Positions 1 through 8,756 of a stretch of DNA of 64,000 bases are shown one piece after another. Location: positions 186,001 to 250,000 of the forward strand of contig CP063168.1 of the NCBI GenBank assembly GCA_016806145.1. Direction: 5' to 3'. This DNA is from Variovorax paradoxus. Its GTDB lineage: Bacteria > Pseudomonadota > Gammaproteobacteria > Burkholderiales > Burkholderiaceae_C. The translations under genes were made by a program, and so were the position numbers. Below the pieces are notes generated by a model. That model was not told where the DNA came from. It worked only from the letters and a program-made list of their open reading frames with translations, and did no database searches. Positions within the stretch are counted from its first letter, which is position 1. The number at the start of each line of letters is the position of its first letter.

Positions 1-236
1 ACGGTCTTGGGCTCTTGCGCCTTGGCTCCATCATCGACCTGCGCGCGCACGGCGTCGCTCGCTGGCTTCATCTCCGCCTCGTGCACCCATCGCCGGAGCA
101 GATTGGCGTTGATGCCATGGGCCATCGCCACTGCGGCCATCGACATGCCAGGCTGCATGCAGGCAGCCACCGCATCCGCCTTGAACTCTTCGCTGTGGCG
201 GCGCCGACGGCGGCCCCCCTCAAAAGCTGCAGGCAT
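1..236 (-). CDS. IS66-family accessory transposition protein TnpA, 3' part outside window
   Basis: The reading frame starts at the ATG whose complement is 234-236 and runs off the left edge, giving 78 codons. The protein begins MPAAFEGGRRRRRHSEEFK and continues with an HTH-like stretch (MSMAAVAMAHGINANLLRRW), the typical N-terminus of the small OrfA/TnpA protein of IS66 elements, which is thought to bind DNA or assist the main DDE transposase. The rest of the element, including TnpB and TnpC, should lie to the left of the window. Only the N-terminal part can be judged, so intactness is unknown. Confidence 0.8.
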   Translation of the reverse strand, partial: MPAAFEGGRRRRRHSEEFKADAVAACMQPGMSMAAVAMAHGINANLLRRWVHEAEMKPASDAVRAQVDDGAKAQEPKT

Positions 237-766
237 AGTGTTCACGAATCCACCTAGAGTTAAGTGGATTCGAGACTCCTATACCTCTTTCCGAAACTCA
301 AGATGGGATGACTGGACGCTCACCATCCATCGCCCTGCTAGCCAGTTCATGATTCAAAATTGGAACGGCGCATTCGAGGCAGGCGCCAATATTCACGGCG
401 AGCGACATTGCTACCTTCGAGGGCCGGCTCGGCGACCGCACGCCTGGCATCGTGACGGCTGCCTCCAGGAACGAGAACACCGACTCATGAAATTGCGCTC
501 GGATGCGCCATGGCAAGCATCAGGGCTCTCACCGCTTCTCGCGCGAAACGCGAGGAGATTCGCTGCGCGCGCCGGGGCCTTTTGGGCATCAAAGAACTTG
601 GTGCTGAGAACGCAAATCCATCGTTATCACGTCTCGTTTCCCCGGACTAAAGTGGTCATCGAAGGTCTGCTGCATCAGCAGAACCTCCAGGCGCGGAGCG
701 CCCACGCGCAGATCTAAGCCGTGATGCTCCGCCGCAATCAATCGACTAAAAAATGGAAACAAAAAA
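237..766. other. intergenic stretch without a recognisable gene
   Basis: Open frames here are short and give arginine-rich, low-similarity translations on both strands. The first part must contain the end of the IS66-type element, but I could not fix its terminal inverted repeat. The last 40 bases before 767 are A-rich and probably carry the promoter and leader of the binding-protein gene. Confidence 0.4.
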
Positions 767-1684
767 ATGATCCTAAGATGCTTCTTTAAACCGGCGCTCG
801 TTTGCGGCGTTCTGGCCGTGGGAGTGCTTGTGGCGTTATCCGCGGCAGCTGACACGCTGGACAAGATCCAGGAAGAAGGGCGAATCACTGTCGGTGTCAG
901 GGATGCCTCCGGCGCCATGTCGTATACCCTGGGGCCGGACAAGTACGTCGGCTACCAGGTCGATGTATGCGAGCGAATCGTTGCCGACATCAAAAAGACG
1001 TTGCTGCTCGACAAGCTGGAGGTTCGATACCAGGTCGTGACGCCCACCAATCGCATTCCACTACTAAGTAATGGCACCATCCAGCTCGAATGTGGATCGA
1101 CCACCAACAACACGGCGCGACAAACCGACGTGGCGTTTTCTCCCACGACATATGTCGAAAGCGTGCGCATCGCGGTGAAAGCCGACTCGGGCATCCACGA
1201 CTTCACAGACCTCGGCGGCAAGACCATCGTTGCGACGGCGGGCAGCACCGCAATTCGAGTTGTCAGGAACTTGAATCGGGTCGCATCCCGGAAGGTCTTG
1301 GAAATCTACGGTAAGGACAACGCCGATGGCTTTCTGCTCTTCGAGTCGGGCAGAGCCGACGCCTATGCTGCCGACAGTCAGATCTTGGCCACGTTGATCT
1401 CGAAGAGCAAGTATCCAGGCAACTACAAGATTCTGGAGCGGCCCCTGAGCGTGGAGCCAATCGGCATCATGATTCCCAAGGGCGACACCAGGTTCAAAAA
1501 GCTCGTGGACACCACGGTGACCGCACTGGCCTCGAGTGGTGAGCTTGCCCAGCTGTACGACAAATGGTTCGTGCAACCTATCCCTCCCCATGGCACGAAG
1601 GTCGGACTGCCAGCTTCTGCGCTCACCCGGGCCGCTTGGGCTTCACCCAATGACAAGCCGCTGGAGGCCTACGCGGAAAAGTAG
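767..1684 (+). CDS. GltI-like amino-acid ABC transporter substrate-binding protein
   Basis: A 305-residue periplasmic solute-binding protein of the polar amino-acid family 3, closest in style to the glutamate/aspartate binding protein GltI. An N-terminal hydrophobic signal (residues about 8-27, ending LSAAAD) is followed by the family opening TLDKIQEEGRITVGVRDASG and the domain pattern with VGYQVDVCERIV and LGGKTIVATAGST. Length matches the family. The gene stands alone: no permease or ATPase genes of this transporter type are nearby, so it either supplies a transporter encoded elsewhere or acts with the neighbouring metabolic genes by sensing the same substrate. The downstream LysR gene converges on it with a 12-bp gap. 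Confidence 0.85.
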   Translation: MILRCFFKPALVCGVLAVGVLVALSAAADTLDKIQEEGRITVGVRDASGAMSYTLGPDKYVGYQVDVCERIVADIKKTLLLDKLEVRYQVVTPTNRIPLLSNGTIQLECGSTTNNTARQTDVAFSPTTYVESVRIAVKADSGIHDFTDLGGKTIVATAGSTAIRVVRNLNRVASRKVLEIYGKDNADGFLLFESGRADAYAADSQILATLISKSKYPGNYKILERPLSVEPIGIMIPKGDTRFKKLVDTTVTALASSGELAQLYDKWFVQPIPPHGTKVGLPASALTRAAWASPNDKPLEAYAEK

Positions 1685-1696
1685 GCGCGTCCAGCC

Positions 1697-2590
1697 TCAT
1701 CTATCAACCGCTCGGGCGCCGGCGAACCTAGCTGCCGACTCGAGCAGGCATTCAAGAAGAATATTGGACGCTGGCGCTTCGCTCACACGCCGCTGCATCA
1801 CGCCGATCTCTCTGAAGAACGTCTGCTCTCCCAACGAAATCATTCTCACGCCTAGCGGCAGCGGAAGATTGGCCTCCGCAAGCGGCACGATCGCCACGCC
1901 GGCACCCACGGCCACCAGGTTGACAAGGCCCGCGATCTCGTCGAGCTCGATGGCGTCGTGCACGGAGAGCGACTCGCGCTGGATGAAGCGCTCCACCATG
2001 CGCCCACCGAACGAGGTCCTCTCATACCGCAGGAGCGGGTTCTGTTGCACAAGCTGCCGCCAGTCTTCGCCGGGCACGTCACTCGGTACGACCAGGACGT
2101 AGGGTTCGCGAACCAGCGGTTGCCACGTCATGTCATGCAGTATCCCGAAGGGCGGCTTGATGATGATCGCCGCATCGATCTGCCCACTATCCAGAGCATC
2201 CGTCAGTGCAATCGAAAGGCCCGGTATCACGTGTATGCGCAGGAGCGGAAACCTCTGGCGCAGCATGACCAATGCGCGAGGAAGCAAGGTCGTCTGTGCG
2301 GATGCGATGGCCCCCAGCCGCATCATCCCCACCGTCATGGCCTCGTCCGGAAGGTCGATGAGCTTCGCGCACAGGGCACTGATCTCTTCCGCGCGAGGGA
2401 GCGTTGCATGACCCGCTGCGTTAAGGACAGCTGCTCTTCCGGTTCTTTGGAAGAGCGGGAAGCCGAGCAAGTCTTCCAGTCGCTTGATCTGGCTGCTCAC
2501 CGCCGACTGCGTCAGCCCGATCCGATCTCCCGCAGCTTGGAACGTGCCGTGCCGACAGACAGCAATGAAGGTTCTCAGTTCGGTCAGCAT
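1697..2590 (-). CDS. LysR-family transcriptional regulator
   Basis: A 297-residue regulator of full family length. Residues 1-60 form the winged HTH (LTELRTFIAVCRHGTFQAAGDRIGLTQSAVSSQI in two blocks), followed by a linker helix and a type-2 periplasmic-binding-like effector domain. It is transcribed divergently from the aminotransferase gene at 2682 with 91 bp between them, the classic arrangement in which a LysR protein represses itself and activates its divergent neighbour. An inverted repeat in that gap (2609-2639) is a candidate operator. The effector is unknown, but the targets suggest an amino acid or its keto acid. Confidence 0.9.
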   Translation of the reverse strand: MLTELRTFIAVCRHGTFQAAGDRIGLTQSAVSSQIKRLEDLLGFPLFQRTGRAAVLNAAGHATLPRAEEISALCAKLIDLPDEAMTVGMMRLGAIASAQTTLLPRALVMLRQRFPLLRIHVIPGLSIALTDALDSGQIDAAIIIKPPFGILHDMTWQPLVREPYVLVVPSDVPGEDWRQLVQQNPLLRYERTSFGGRMVERFIQRESLSVHDAIELDEIAGLVNLVAVGAGVAIVPLAEANLPLPLGVRMISLGEQTFFREIGVMQRRVSEAPASNILLECLLESAARFAGARAVDR

Positions 2591-2608
2591 TTTGCATTTC
2601 CAGAATCG

Positions 2609-2639
2609 ATGAATAGCAGAAGAATATATCGTTATTCAT
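2609..2639. promoter_or_regulatory. inverted repeat between lysR and aminotransferase, candidate operator
   Basis: Arms ATGAATA (2609-2615) and TATTCAT (2633-2639) are perfectly complementary, with 17 bases between them. They lie in the AT-rich divergent intergenic region, where LysR proteins usually bind. The assignment is positional. Confidence 0.4.
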
Positions 2640-2681
2640 GTTGAGCGAAAATCCCTAAATTCCATCTCCTCGGAGATTCGA

Positions 2682-3884
2682 ATGAAACTGCTCGCCACCT
2701 CGCTTGACGCAGTCAAGCCTTCACCCACGCTGGAAATTGCCAAGCAGGCGGCCTCGCTGCGGCGAGAGGGCGTGGACGTGATCGGGCTTGCGCAAGGCGA
2801 GCCGGACTTTCCTACGCCGGATCACATCGGCACTGCTGCCAAGGCGGCCATCGAGAACGGGTTCACCAAGTACACCGATGTGGATGGCATGCCTGAATTG
2901 AAGGCCGCAGTCGCCCGAAAATTCAAACGGGAGAACGGTCTCGTGTACGAATCCAGCCAGGTCAGCGTGGGCACCGGCGGCAAGCAGGTCATCTTCAACG
3001 CGTTGAGAGCGACCCTCGATCCGGGCGACGAGGTCATCATTCCCGCGCCGTACTGGGTTTCCTATCCCGACATGGTGTTGCTGGCCGGCGGCAAGCCGGT
3101 GGAAGTACTGTGCGGCTCCGAGCAGCACTTCAAACTGGATGCGCAGCAGTTGCGCTCGGCCATCACGCCGAGGACCAAGTGGCTCATCCTGAACTCGCCC
3201 AGTAATCCGACGGGCGCCGGCTACTCCGGCGAGGAACTGAAGTCACTGTCGAGCGTGTTGATGGAGCATCCGCACGTTCACGTTCTGACGGATGACATGT
3301 ACGAGCACCTGCGATACGACGGCTGGAAGTTCCACACGATCGCCGCCGTGGAACCCGCGCTATATGAGCGTACGCTGACAGTCAATGGCGTATCGAAGGC
3401 CTATGCGATGACCGGATGGCGCATTGGCTATGCCGGCGGGCCGCAAGCCTTGATCGGCGCCATGGCCAAGATCCAGTCGCAAAGCACGAGCAATCCCTGC
3501 TCCATCGCGCAATACGCGGCGCGGGCGGCGCTCGACGGTCCGATCGACTTTCTTGCCGAGCGCAACGACGTGTTCCTGCAGCGTCGCGACATGTGCCTTG
3601 AAACCTTCGATGCGATCGACGGGCTGGATTGCCGCACGCCCGAAGGCGCTTTCTACCTCTTTCCTTCCTGCCAGGCATGGCTTGGTCGACGCACACCAGA
3701 CGGTGTCGAGTTGAAGGACGACATGGACGTCGCTCGATATCTTCTGGATCGGGCTCGCGTGGCGGTGGTGCCAGGCAGCGCATTCGGCGCTGGCGGCCAC
3801 TTTCGCATCTCGTTCGCAACCTCGACCGATCGGCTTCAAGAGGCATGCATGCGCATGTCCCGTGCTGCTCAACAACTCATCTAG
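2682..3884 (+). CDS. PLP-dependent aminotransferase, class I/II (aspartate aminotransferase-like)
   Basis: A 400-residue fold-type I aminotransferase, transferring an amino group between an amino acid and a 2-oxo acid. Visible marks are the N-terminal GLAQGEPDFPTP substrate-loop motif, YTDVDGMPELKAA, the cofactor-contacting LNSPSNPTGAGYS, and the PLP lysine Lys239 in VSKAYAMTGWRIGYAGG. This pattern fits the subgroup Ib aspartate/prephenate aminotransferases, though the real substrate cannot be told. It opens a rightward operon: the SDR gene starts 10 bp after its end, then the RraA-like gene. Divergent from the LysR regulator, which probably controls it. Confidence 0.9.
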   Translation: MKLLATSLDAVKPSPTLEIAKQAASLRREGVDVIGLAQGEPDFPTPDHIGTAAKAAIENGFTKYTDVDGMPELKAAVARKFKRENGLVYESSQVSVGTGGKQVIFNALRATLDPGDEVIIPAPYWVSYPDMVLLAGGKPVEVLCGSEQHFKLDAQQLRSAITPRTKWLILNSPSNPTGAGYSGEELKSLSSVLMEHPHVHVLTDDMYEHLRYDGWKFHTIAAVEPALYERTLTVNGVSKAYAMTGWRIGYAGGPQALIGAMAKIQSQSTSNPCSIAQYAARAALDGPIDFLAERNDVFLQRRDMCLETFDAIDGLDCRTPEGAFYLFPSCQAWLGRRTPDGVELKDDMDVARYLLDRARVAVVPGSAFGAGGHFRISFATSTDRLQEACMRMSRAAQQLI

Positions 3885-3893
3885 GAGAACGCT

Positions 3894-4679
3894 TTGGAAC
3901 TTGGCATCAAAGGAAAGACCGCGCTGGTCCTGAGCGCTGGCGGTGGATTGGGAAGCGCCGTGGCAGTGGCGCTTGCACGCGAAGGCGTGCGGCTTTGCCT
4001 CGCCGACATCAGCCGCCAAGCCTTGGACGATACCGTGCGCCGGGTGCAGGTTGTCGGGGGGCGTGCCGAGTCTTATGTGTTCGATCTGGCCTCTCCGACC
4101 CAGACATCGGAGGCGATCGGAGAAATGCTCTCAATGTTGGATGCCGTCGATATCCTTTTCAACAACACTGGTGGGCCCCCGCCAGGTCCGGCCTACGGAC
4201 ACGTGCGCGAGACCTGGGAGCGAGCGTTCGGCTCCATGGTCACGCCAGTCATCGGCATCACAGATCTGCTGTTACCAAAGATGTGCGCCAAGGGGTGGGG
4301 CCGGATCATCACGAGCACCTCGTCGGGGGTGGAGTCGCCAATCCCGAATCTGGGCCTGTCCAATACCGCCCGGATCAGTCTTGTCGGATGGTCCAAGACC
4401 CTCGCCAAGGATGTGGCTCGCGATGGCGTGACGGTGAACATCCTCGTTCCCGGCCGGATCAGCACGGCACGCACGCGATTTCTCGATGGCGCCAAAGCTG
4501 CCCGCGAGAAGCGCGATGTGCAAGCGGTCGAGGAGGAAAGCGTGGCCTCCATACCGGTCGGGCGCTATGGTCGGCCGGAAGAGTACGCCGACGTGGCGGC
4601 GTTCCTGGCCAGCGAACGTGCCTCCTACATCACCGGCGCCATGGTGCGCGTCGACGGTGGACTGATCCAAGCCCTTTGA
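3894..4679 (+). CDS. SDR-family oxidoreductase with an atypical active site
   Basis: A 261-residue short-chain dehydrogenase/reductase. The start is a TTG at 3894, chosen because AGGAG (3883-3887) lies six bases upstream and overlaps the stop of the aminotransferase gene. The Rossmann glycine motif appears as LSAGGGLGSAVA (about residues 14-25), with LFNNTGG in place of the usual NNAG. The segment that normally holds YxxxK reads GLSNTARISLVGWSK, so the catalytic Tyr and Lys positions appear to be Asn and Arg. Related proteins annotated as 3-oxoacyl reductases share this S-N-x-x-R pattern, so the reaction may differ from a normal SDR. The end VRVDGGLIQAL is typical. Confidence 0.85.
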   Translation: MELGIKGKTALVLSAGGGLGSAVAVALAREGVRLCLADISRQALDDTVRRVQVVGGRAESYVFDLASPTQTSEAIGEMLSMLDAVDILFNNTGGPPPGPAYGHVRETWERAFGSMVTPVIGITDLLLPKMCAKGWGRIITSTSSGVESPIPNLGLSNTARISLVGWSKTLAKDVARDGVTVNILVPGRISTARTRFLDGAKAAREKRDVQAVEEESVASIPVGRYGRPEEYADVAAFLASERASYITGAMVRVDGGLIQAL

Positions 4680-4706
4680 ATGGCAACTTCTTACCAAGGA
4701 ACATCT

Positions 4707-5414
4707 GTGTCTCTGCTTGATCCTGCAATCGTCAATGCGCTGTCGAACGTCACGACGGCGACTCTCACCACCATCTTGCTCAAGAAGGGTTTGCGCAACG
4801 TCTGGATCAGGGGCGCCTTCCCATTGCTGCAGGACTCGCCCCGCGTTGTCGGCCGCGCGTTCACGGTGCGCTTCGTGCCGGCCCGAGAGGACCTTGCAAC
4901 CCCGGCGTCCTGGGCGTCTCCCGTATCCAGCCGAGGCGCCATCGAGCAGATGCCCGAAGGCTGTATTGCCGTGGTGGATGCCATGGGTGTCAAGGATGCG
5001 GGCATCTGGGGCGACATCCTGTGCGCGCGCATGGTCAAGCGCGGCGTGCGGGCTCTGGTCACGGACGGGGTCGTGCGCGACCTTGTCGGGGTTCTCGCGA
5101 CCGGGCTTCCAGTCTGGAGCAGCGGTACCGCGGCGCCTCCTTCGGTGGCTGGCCTCACGTTCGTGGACTGGCAGCAGCCCGTCGCATGCGGCGGCGTGGC
5201 GGTTTTTCCCAATGACGTGATCGTGGCAGACCAGGATGGCGCGGTGCTCATTCCTGCGGCCCTCCTCGACGAGATCGTGGACGCCGCCGTCGAGCAGGAG
5301 CGTTTCGAAGGCTGGATCATGCAGGAGGTCAACGCCGGCGCGGTGCTGCCCGGCTTGTACCCGCCGAACGACACCAACAAGGCCAAGTACGAGGCGACGC
5401 GCGACAAGGCATAG
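4707..5414 (+). CDS. RraA-like family protein (aldolase/decarboxylase type)
   Basis: A 235-residue protein of the RraA/HMG-aldolase-like fold. Members include RNase E inhibitors and 4-carboxy-4-hydroxy-2-oxoadipate aldolases; in catabolic clusters the aldolase or oxaloacetate-decarboxylase role is more likely. Seen here are GIWGDILCARM and VRALVTDGVVRDLVG, holding the Gly-Asp and Asp-Gly-x-x-Arg-Asp residues that bind metal and substrate. I chose the GTG at 4707 because AAGGA (4696-4700) sits six bases upstream and the N-terminus VSLLDPAIVNAL fits the family. An ATG at 4680, directly after the SDR stop, is in frame but has no ribosome site. Third gene of the operon. Confidence 0.85.
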   Translation: MSLLDPAIVNALSNVTTATLTTILLKKGLRNVWIRGAFPLLQDSPRVVGRAFTVRFVPAREDLATPASWASPVSSRGAIEQMPEGCIAVVDAMGVKDAGIWGDILCARMVKRGVRALVTDGVVRDLVGVLATGLPVWSSGTAAPPSVAGLTFVDWQQPVACGGVAVFPNDVIVADQDGAVLIPAALLDEIVDAAVEQERFEGWIMQEVNAGAVLPGLYPPNDTNKAKYEATRDKA

Positions 5415-5431
5415 GCAGGGCATCTTGCATC

Positions 5432-5701
5432 GATGAGACGATCACGCATCCTCCTGGGATCCGGACCACAAAAGATGTTCAGACTCGAGTCGCGTTCCAG
5501 CATCGACGCAGTGTTGAACGCCATCCACAAGACAGAAGATCAGCGGTGCTTGCCGGCGGAGAAGTGCTGGCGAGCCGATCGGGAAAGCTCAACCACGCGC
5601 TGCGCGCGCCCGCGCTTGGAGAGCTCGCGAAAGTCTGGGCCAAGCTGAGCCAGGTGGTGGCCATCGGGGAGCGGCTGGTGACTTTCGACTGTTCGTGCTG
5701 A
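5432..5701 (+). pseudogene. unidentified open-frame remnant
   Basis: A stop-free frame without a convincing start ends at the TGA 5699-5701. Its second half reads like protein (LNHALRAPALGELAKVWAKL, then SQVVAIGERLVTF), while the first half looks non-coding. This suggests the 3' end of a lost gene left between the RraA-like gene and the amidotransferase gene. I do not recognise the family. Confidence 0.3.
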
Positions 5702-5770
5702 GCCTGGAACGCGTTGGCAGATTGATTTGATTGATGTCGGTCCGAACCATGGACCGCAGAGGAAAAGTGT

Positions 5771-6493
5771 ATGACAGAACGCCGGAAGAAGGCGATCGCG
5801 ATTTCGCATGTCGACTTCGAAGATCTAGGATCTTTGCACCCGCTGCTCCAGGCGCGTGGCTTCGACATCCGGCGCGTGGACGCGGCCGTCGCGGACTGGG
5901 TCGAGTTGTCTGGATCCGAGGCTGACCTGGTGGTCGTCCTCGGCGGCCCGCTGGGGATCGCAGACATACCCGCCTATCCGTTTCTGGACAACGAACTGGC
6001 GTTTATCGGTCGTTGTCTTGATGCGCAGGTGCCGTTGATCGGCATTTGCTTGGGCGCCCAGCTCATCGCCAGCGCGCTCGGCGCGCGTGTCGTTCCCATG
6101 GGCGTCAGAGAGATTGGCTTCATGCCGCTCGAACTCACGCGAGCCGGTGTGGCATCGCCCTTGGCCTCCATCTACGGCGCGCCCGTGCTGCACTGGCACG
6201 GGGACGAATTCGAGATTCCGCGTGGCGCCGTCAACCTGGCGAAGACTGTTATCGGCAATCATCAGGCTTTTGCCCTGGGCACCAATGTGCTCGGGCTGCA
6301 ATTTCATCTGGAGATGGACAGCCGGTATTTCGAGCGCTGGCTGATTGGGAACGCTGGCGAGTTGGCGCAAGCGGGCATTGATCCGCGACGCCTTCGGGCC
6401 GATGCACAAAAGTACGGAAAAGAAATGGCTGCGGCCGCCGGGGTCGTCTTTGGCCGATGGCTCGATGCGGCCGGCATTTTTCAACCGGAATGA
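5771..6493 (+). CDS. class I glutamine amidotransferase-like protein
   Basis: A 240-residue stand-alone GATase1 domain protein, similar to GMP-synthase-type amidotransferase domains that hydrolyse glutamine or a glutamylated compound. The nucleophile is Cys93 in GICLGAQ, and the other triad residues are His179 and Glu181 in QFHLE (Pro is more usual between them). An oxyanion-region VVLGGPLG motif is at residues 55-62 and HWHGDEF at 141-147. Stand-alone members often act on gamma-glutamyl compounds, which would fit the amino-acid theme of this cluster. It is about 350 bp after the RraA-like gene, so it may have its own promoter. Confidence 0.8.
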   Translation: MTERRKKAIAISHVDFEDLGSLHPLLQARGFDIRRVDAAVADWVELSGSEADLVVVLGGPLGIADIPAYPFLDNELAFIGRCLDAQVPLIGICLGAQLIASALGARVVPMGVREIGFMPLELTRAGVASPLASIYGAPVLHWHGDEFEIPRGAVNLAKTVIGNHQAFALGTNVLGLQFHLEMDSRYFERWLIGNAGELAQAGIDPRRLRADAQKYGKEMAAAAGVVFGRWLDAAGIFQPE

Positions 6494-6586
6494 AACTCTG
6501 TGCTGCTCGGCAGCGCAGCCTTGCGCCAAGCCGAGCAAGCCGGTATCCAAGGCCCGAACGCTCCGAATACGCATTCGTCCTCCAAA

Positions 6587-7627
6587 ATGCAACCTTCAGC
6601 GAGAAACAACATTCGCAACATCAACGTCGCAATCACGGGATTCGGAGGCATAGGCCGCAAGGTGGCGCAGCTCCTGCTCGACCGGCGTGACGGCTACAAG
6701 AGCCGCTATGGATTTGACGTCCGCGTGGTTGGCGTTTGCACGTCTTCCGCAGGGATCATCAGGGCCGAAGGGCTGGACAAAGCCAGCCTTGAGGACAAAA
6801 CAGGCTACACCAGCGGTCTTTCGGGTTCGAGCTTCATCGAGAGCGTGCCTGCCGATGTGCTCTTTGAGGCGAGCCCGACAGATTTCTATACCGGCGGTGC
6901 TGCCTTGTTCTATATTAAATCGGCCTTGGCTCGCCGGATGCACATCATCGCGATTTCCAAAGGCGCGTTAGCTTTCGATTTCGCAACCATCCGCGACGAG
7001 GCGGCTCGACAAAAGGTGGCGCTCAAGTTGAGCGGTGCGGCAGGGTCGGCGATGCCCACCATCGACTTAATTCACCACAACCTGGCCGGCTGCCAGGTGT
7101 CGTCCGTAGCGGCCATCGTGACCGGCACGACGAACGTGATCCTGTCTGCGATGATGGATCAAGAGTGCTCGTTCGAAGACGCGCTTGCGGAAGCGCAGCG
7201 TCTAGGGATCGCCGAATCGGATCCCACGCTGGATACGGATGGCTGGGACACGGCATGCAAGATCGCCATCCTGTCCAACGCTGCGTTCGGTACCGCTATC
7301 AATGTCGAAAAAATGCCTCGGCAAGGGATCGGCGGCGTGACGGTGGCGGACGTGCGGCACTGGCGTAGCCTCGGCGTGATGCCCCGTCTCGTAGGCCATA
7401 TCGACCTGGTCGAGGGCAAGTACGAAGCTTCGGTCCGGCTGGATCTGTGTGACGAGAGCCATCCGTTCGCGCGCGCCCACGGACGTACCAAGGCCGTAAG
7501 CGTTACAACCGACTTGATGGGAGACCTGACGATTGTAGGCGGCGGTTCCAGTCCCTACGGAACCGCCGCCGCAGCGCTTAAGGATCTGGAGCATGTGCTG
7601 CGAGCGCTAGAGCAATCAGTTGTCTGA
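6587..7627 (+). CDS. homoserine dehydrogenase family protein
   Basis: A 346-residue NAD(P)-dependent dehydrogenase related to homoserine dehydrogenase, which interconverts aspartate semialdehyde and homoserine. The nucleotide motif ITGFGGIGRKVAQLL is at the N-terminus. The family marks VTGTTNVIL, EAQRLGIAESDPTLDTDGWD and the catalytic Lys in DTACK follow. No C-terminal ACT regulatory domain is present, so it should not be feedback-inhibited by threonine in the usual way. I prefer the ATG at 6587; a GTG at 6500 would add 29 unlikely residues. In this catabolic setting it may oxidise another hydroxy amino or organic acid. Confidence 0.8.
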   Translation: MQPSARNNIRNINVAITGFGGIGRKVAQLLLDRRDGYKSRYGFDVRVVGVCTSSAGIIRAEGLDKASLEDKTGYTSGLSGSSFIESVPADVLFEASPTDFYTGGAALFYIKSALARRMHIIAISKGALAFDFATIRDEAARQKVALKLSGAAGSAMPTIDLIHHNLAGCQVSSVAAIVTGTTNVILSAMMDQECSFEDALAEAQRLGIAESDPTLDTDGWDTACKIAILSNAAFGTAINVEKMPRQGIGGVTVADVRHWRSLGVMPRLVGHIDLVEGKYEASVRLDLCDESHPFARAHGRTKAVSVTTDLMGDLTIVGGGSSPYGTAAAALKDLEHVLRALEQSVV

Positions 7628-7689
7628 GTTCCTGAGTTGCTTTACGGGCACGCACGCGGCGCGGGGGACATCCGCAGCACCAGGCGACC

Positions 7690-8001
7690 TTAGGCATCCG
7701 GTACGCTGAGGCGCAACAGACGGCGCGGTTTACCCGCTCGCTGAAATGCTTGACTCCGCGTCATCGATTGACCGCCAGGGATTTGCGCGCCCTGCTCGTA
7801 GAAGAGCGGCCCTTCATCGGTCTGCTCCAAGGTGCGGGTGGTGCGGTGGAGCAACCGCAGGCCGAGCCGGTCCGGCAACCACCCGACCGCCTTGCCTGCC
7901 GCCGAGTGCGACAGGCTCGTCGCCTTGCCGCCAGCCACGAAGCTGTCCTCGTCGACCACGGCCATGAAAACCAGGATCGCGTTCAGACTAGAGCGCAACA
8001 C
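7690..8001 (-). pseudogene. decayed LysR-family regulator
   Basis: The first 65 residues are a LysR HTH domain (SSLNAILVFMAVVDEDSF, then SLSHSAAGKAV and LGLRLLHRTTRTLEQTDEG). The frame then jumps to GKPRRLLRLSVPDA, a stretch that normally lies some 30 residues further on, and stops. The protein is 103 residues against about 300 for the family, so the effector domain is gone. It probably once regulated the decayed SDR gene next to it. Confidence 0.75.
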
Positions 8002-8080
8002 GCGATTGTGTGTAGACCCCGATTCGTCAACGAATTTTTAAAAGTCATCGATCCATCAACAAACGGAAGAATGCAATAGG

Positions 8081-8704
8081 ACAGCTTACAGGCAAGGTGG
8101 CAGTGGTCACCGGCGGCAAACAGCGGCATCGGTCTTGCCGTAGCGAGCCGCTTTGCGAAGGAATGTGCGCAAATCTTCAACGCCGGCAGGCAGCCGGCAC
8201 AGCTCGATGCGGCTGTCGCATCCATCAGCGGGAGCGTGGAAGCCGTGCAAGTCGACGTCACCGATGCGGCCGATCTGGAACGCCTGTTCGCCACGATGCG
8301 CGAGCGTGCCGGGCGTATCGACATCCTCGTCGCGTCCTCGGGCATGTCGAAGCACGCCACGCAGGACGCCATCGCCGAAGAACATTTCGAACGCACCTTC
8401 GACCTTCACGTTTGCGCCATGGTGTTCAAGTACAAAAGGCGGTGCCGCTGATGGCAGGAGATGGCCGAGCGCGGTATCCGCGTCAACACGCTCAGTCTCG
8501 GGCCGATCGACACGCCGATGTTCGATAGCGCGACGACTGCGGCTCCAGCGGGGCTGGTGGCGCAGATTCCGCGGCGTCGCTGGGGCGTCACGAAGAAGTC
8601 GCCGCCGCTGCATTTTTTCCGGCTCAGATGAAAGCAGCGACATCGCCGGTGCCGAACTGTGTATCGACAGCAGGATGACCAAGTTTAAGGAAGGTCTTAG
8701 TTGA
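8081..8704 (+). pseudogene. decayed SDR-family oxidoreductase
   Basis: Pieces of one SDR gene lie in successive frames. LTGKVAVVTGG breaks at an extra A after about 8105 and continues as GIGLAVASRFAKECAQIFNAGR in another frame; SVEAVQVDVTDAADLERLF and IDILVASSGMSKHATQD follow and stop at 8451. MAERGIRVNTLSLGPIDTPM then follows directly, so the region with the catalytic Tyr and Lys is deleted. The tail has SDIAGAELCID in yet another frame. The gene cannot make a working enzyme. Divergent from the LysR remnant at 7690-8001. Confidence 0.8.
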
Positions 8705-8756
8705 TATGGGCGCCCCCGGATTACAAGAACTCGCTGTATGAAGATCCTTGCGGCTG

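Noticed and set aside
7..717. Rightward open frame of 236 codons at the left edge
   Set aside because: It is antisense to the IS66 TnpA gene and then runs through non-coding DNA; its amino-acid use is Arg/Ser/Thr-skewed and has no domain.
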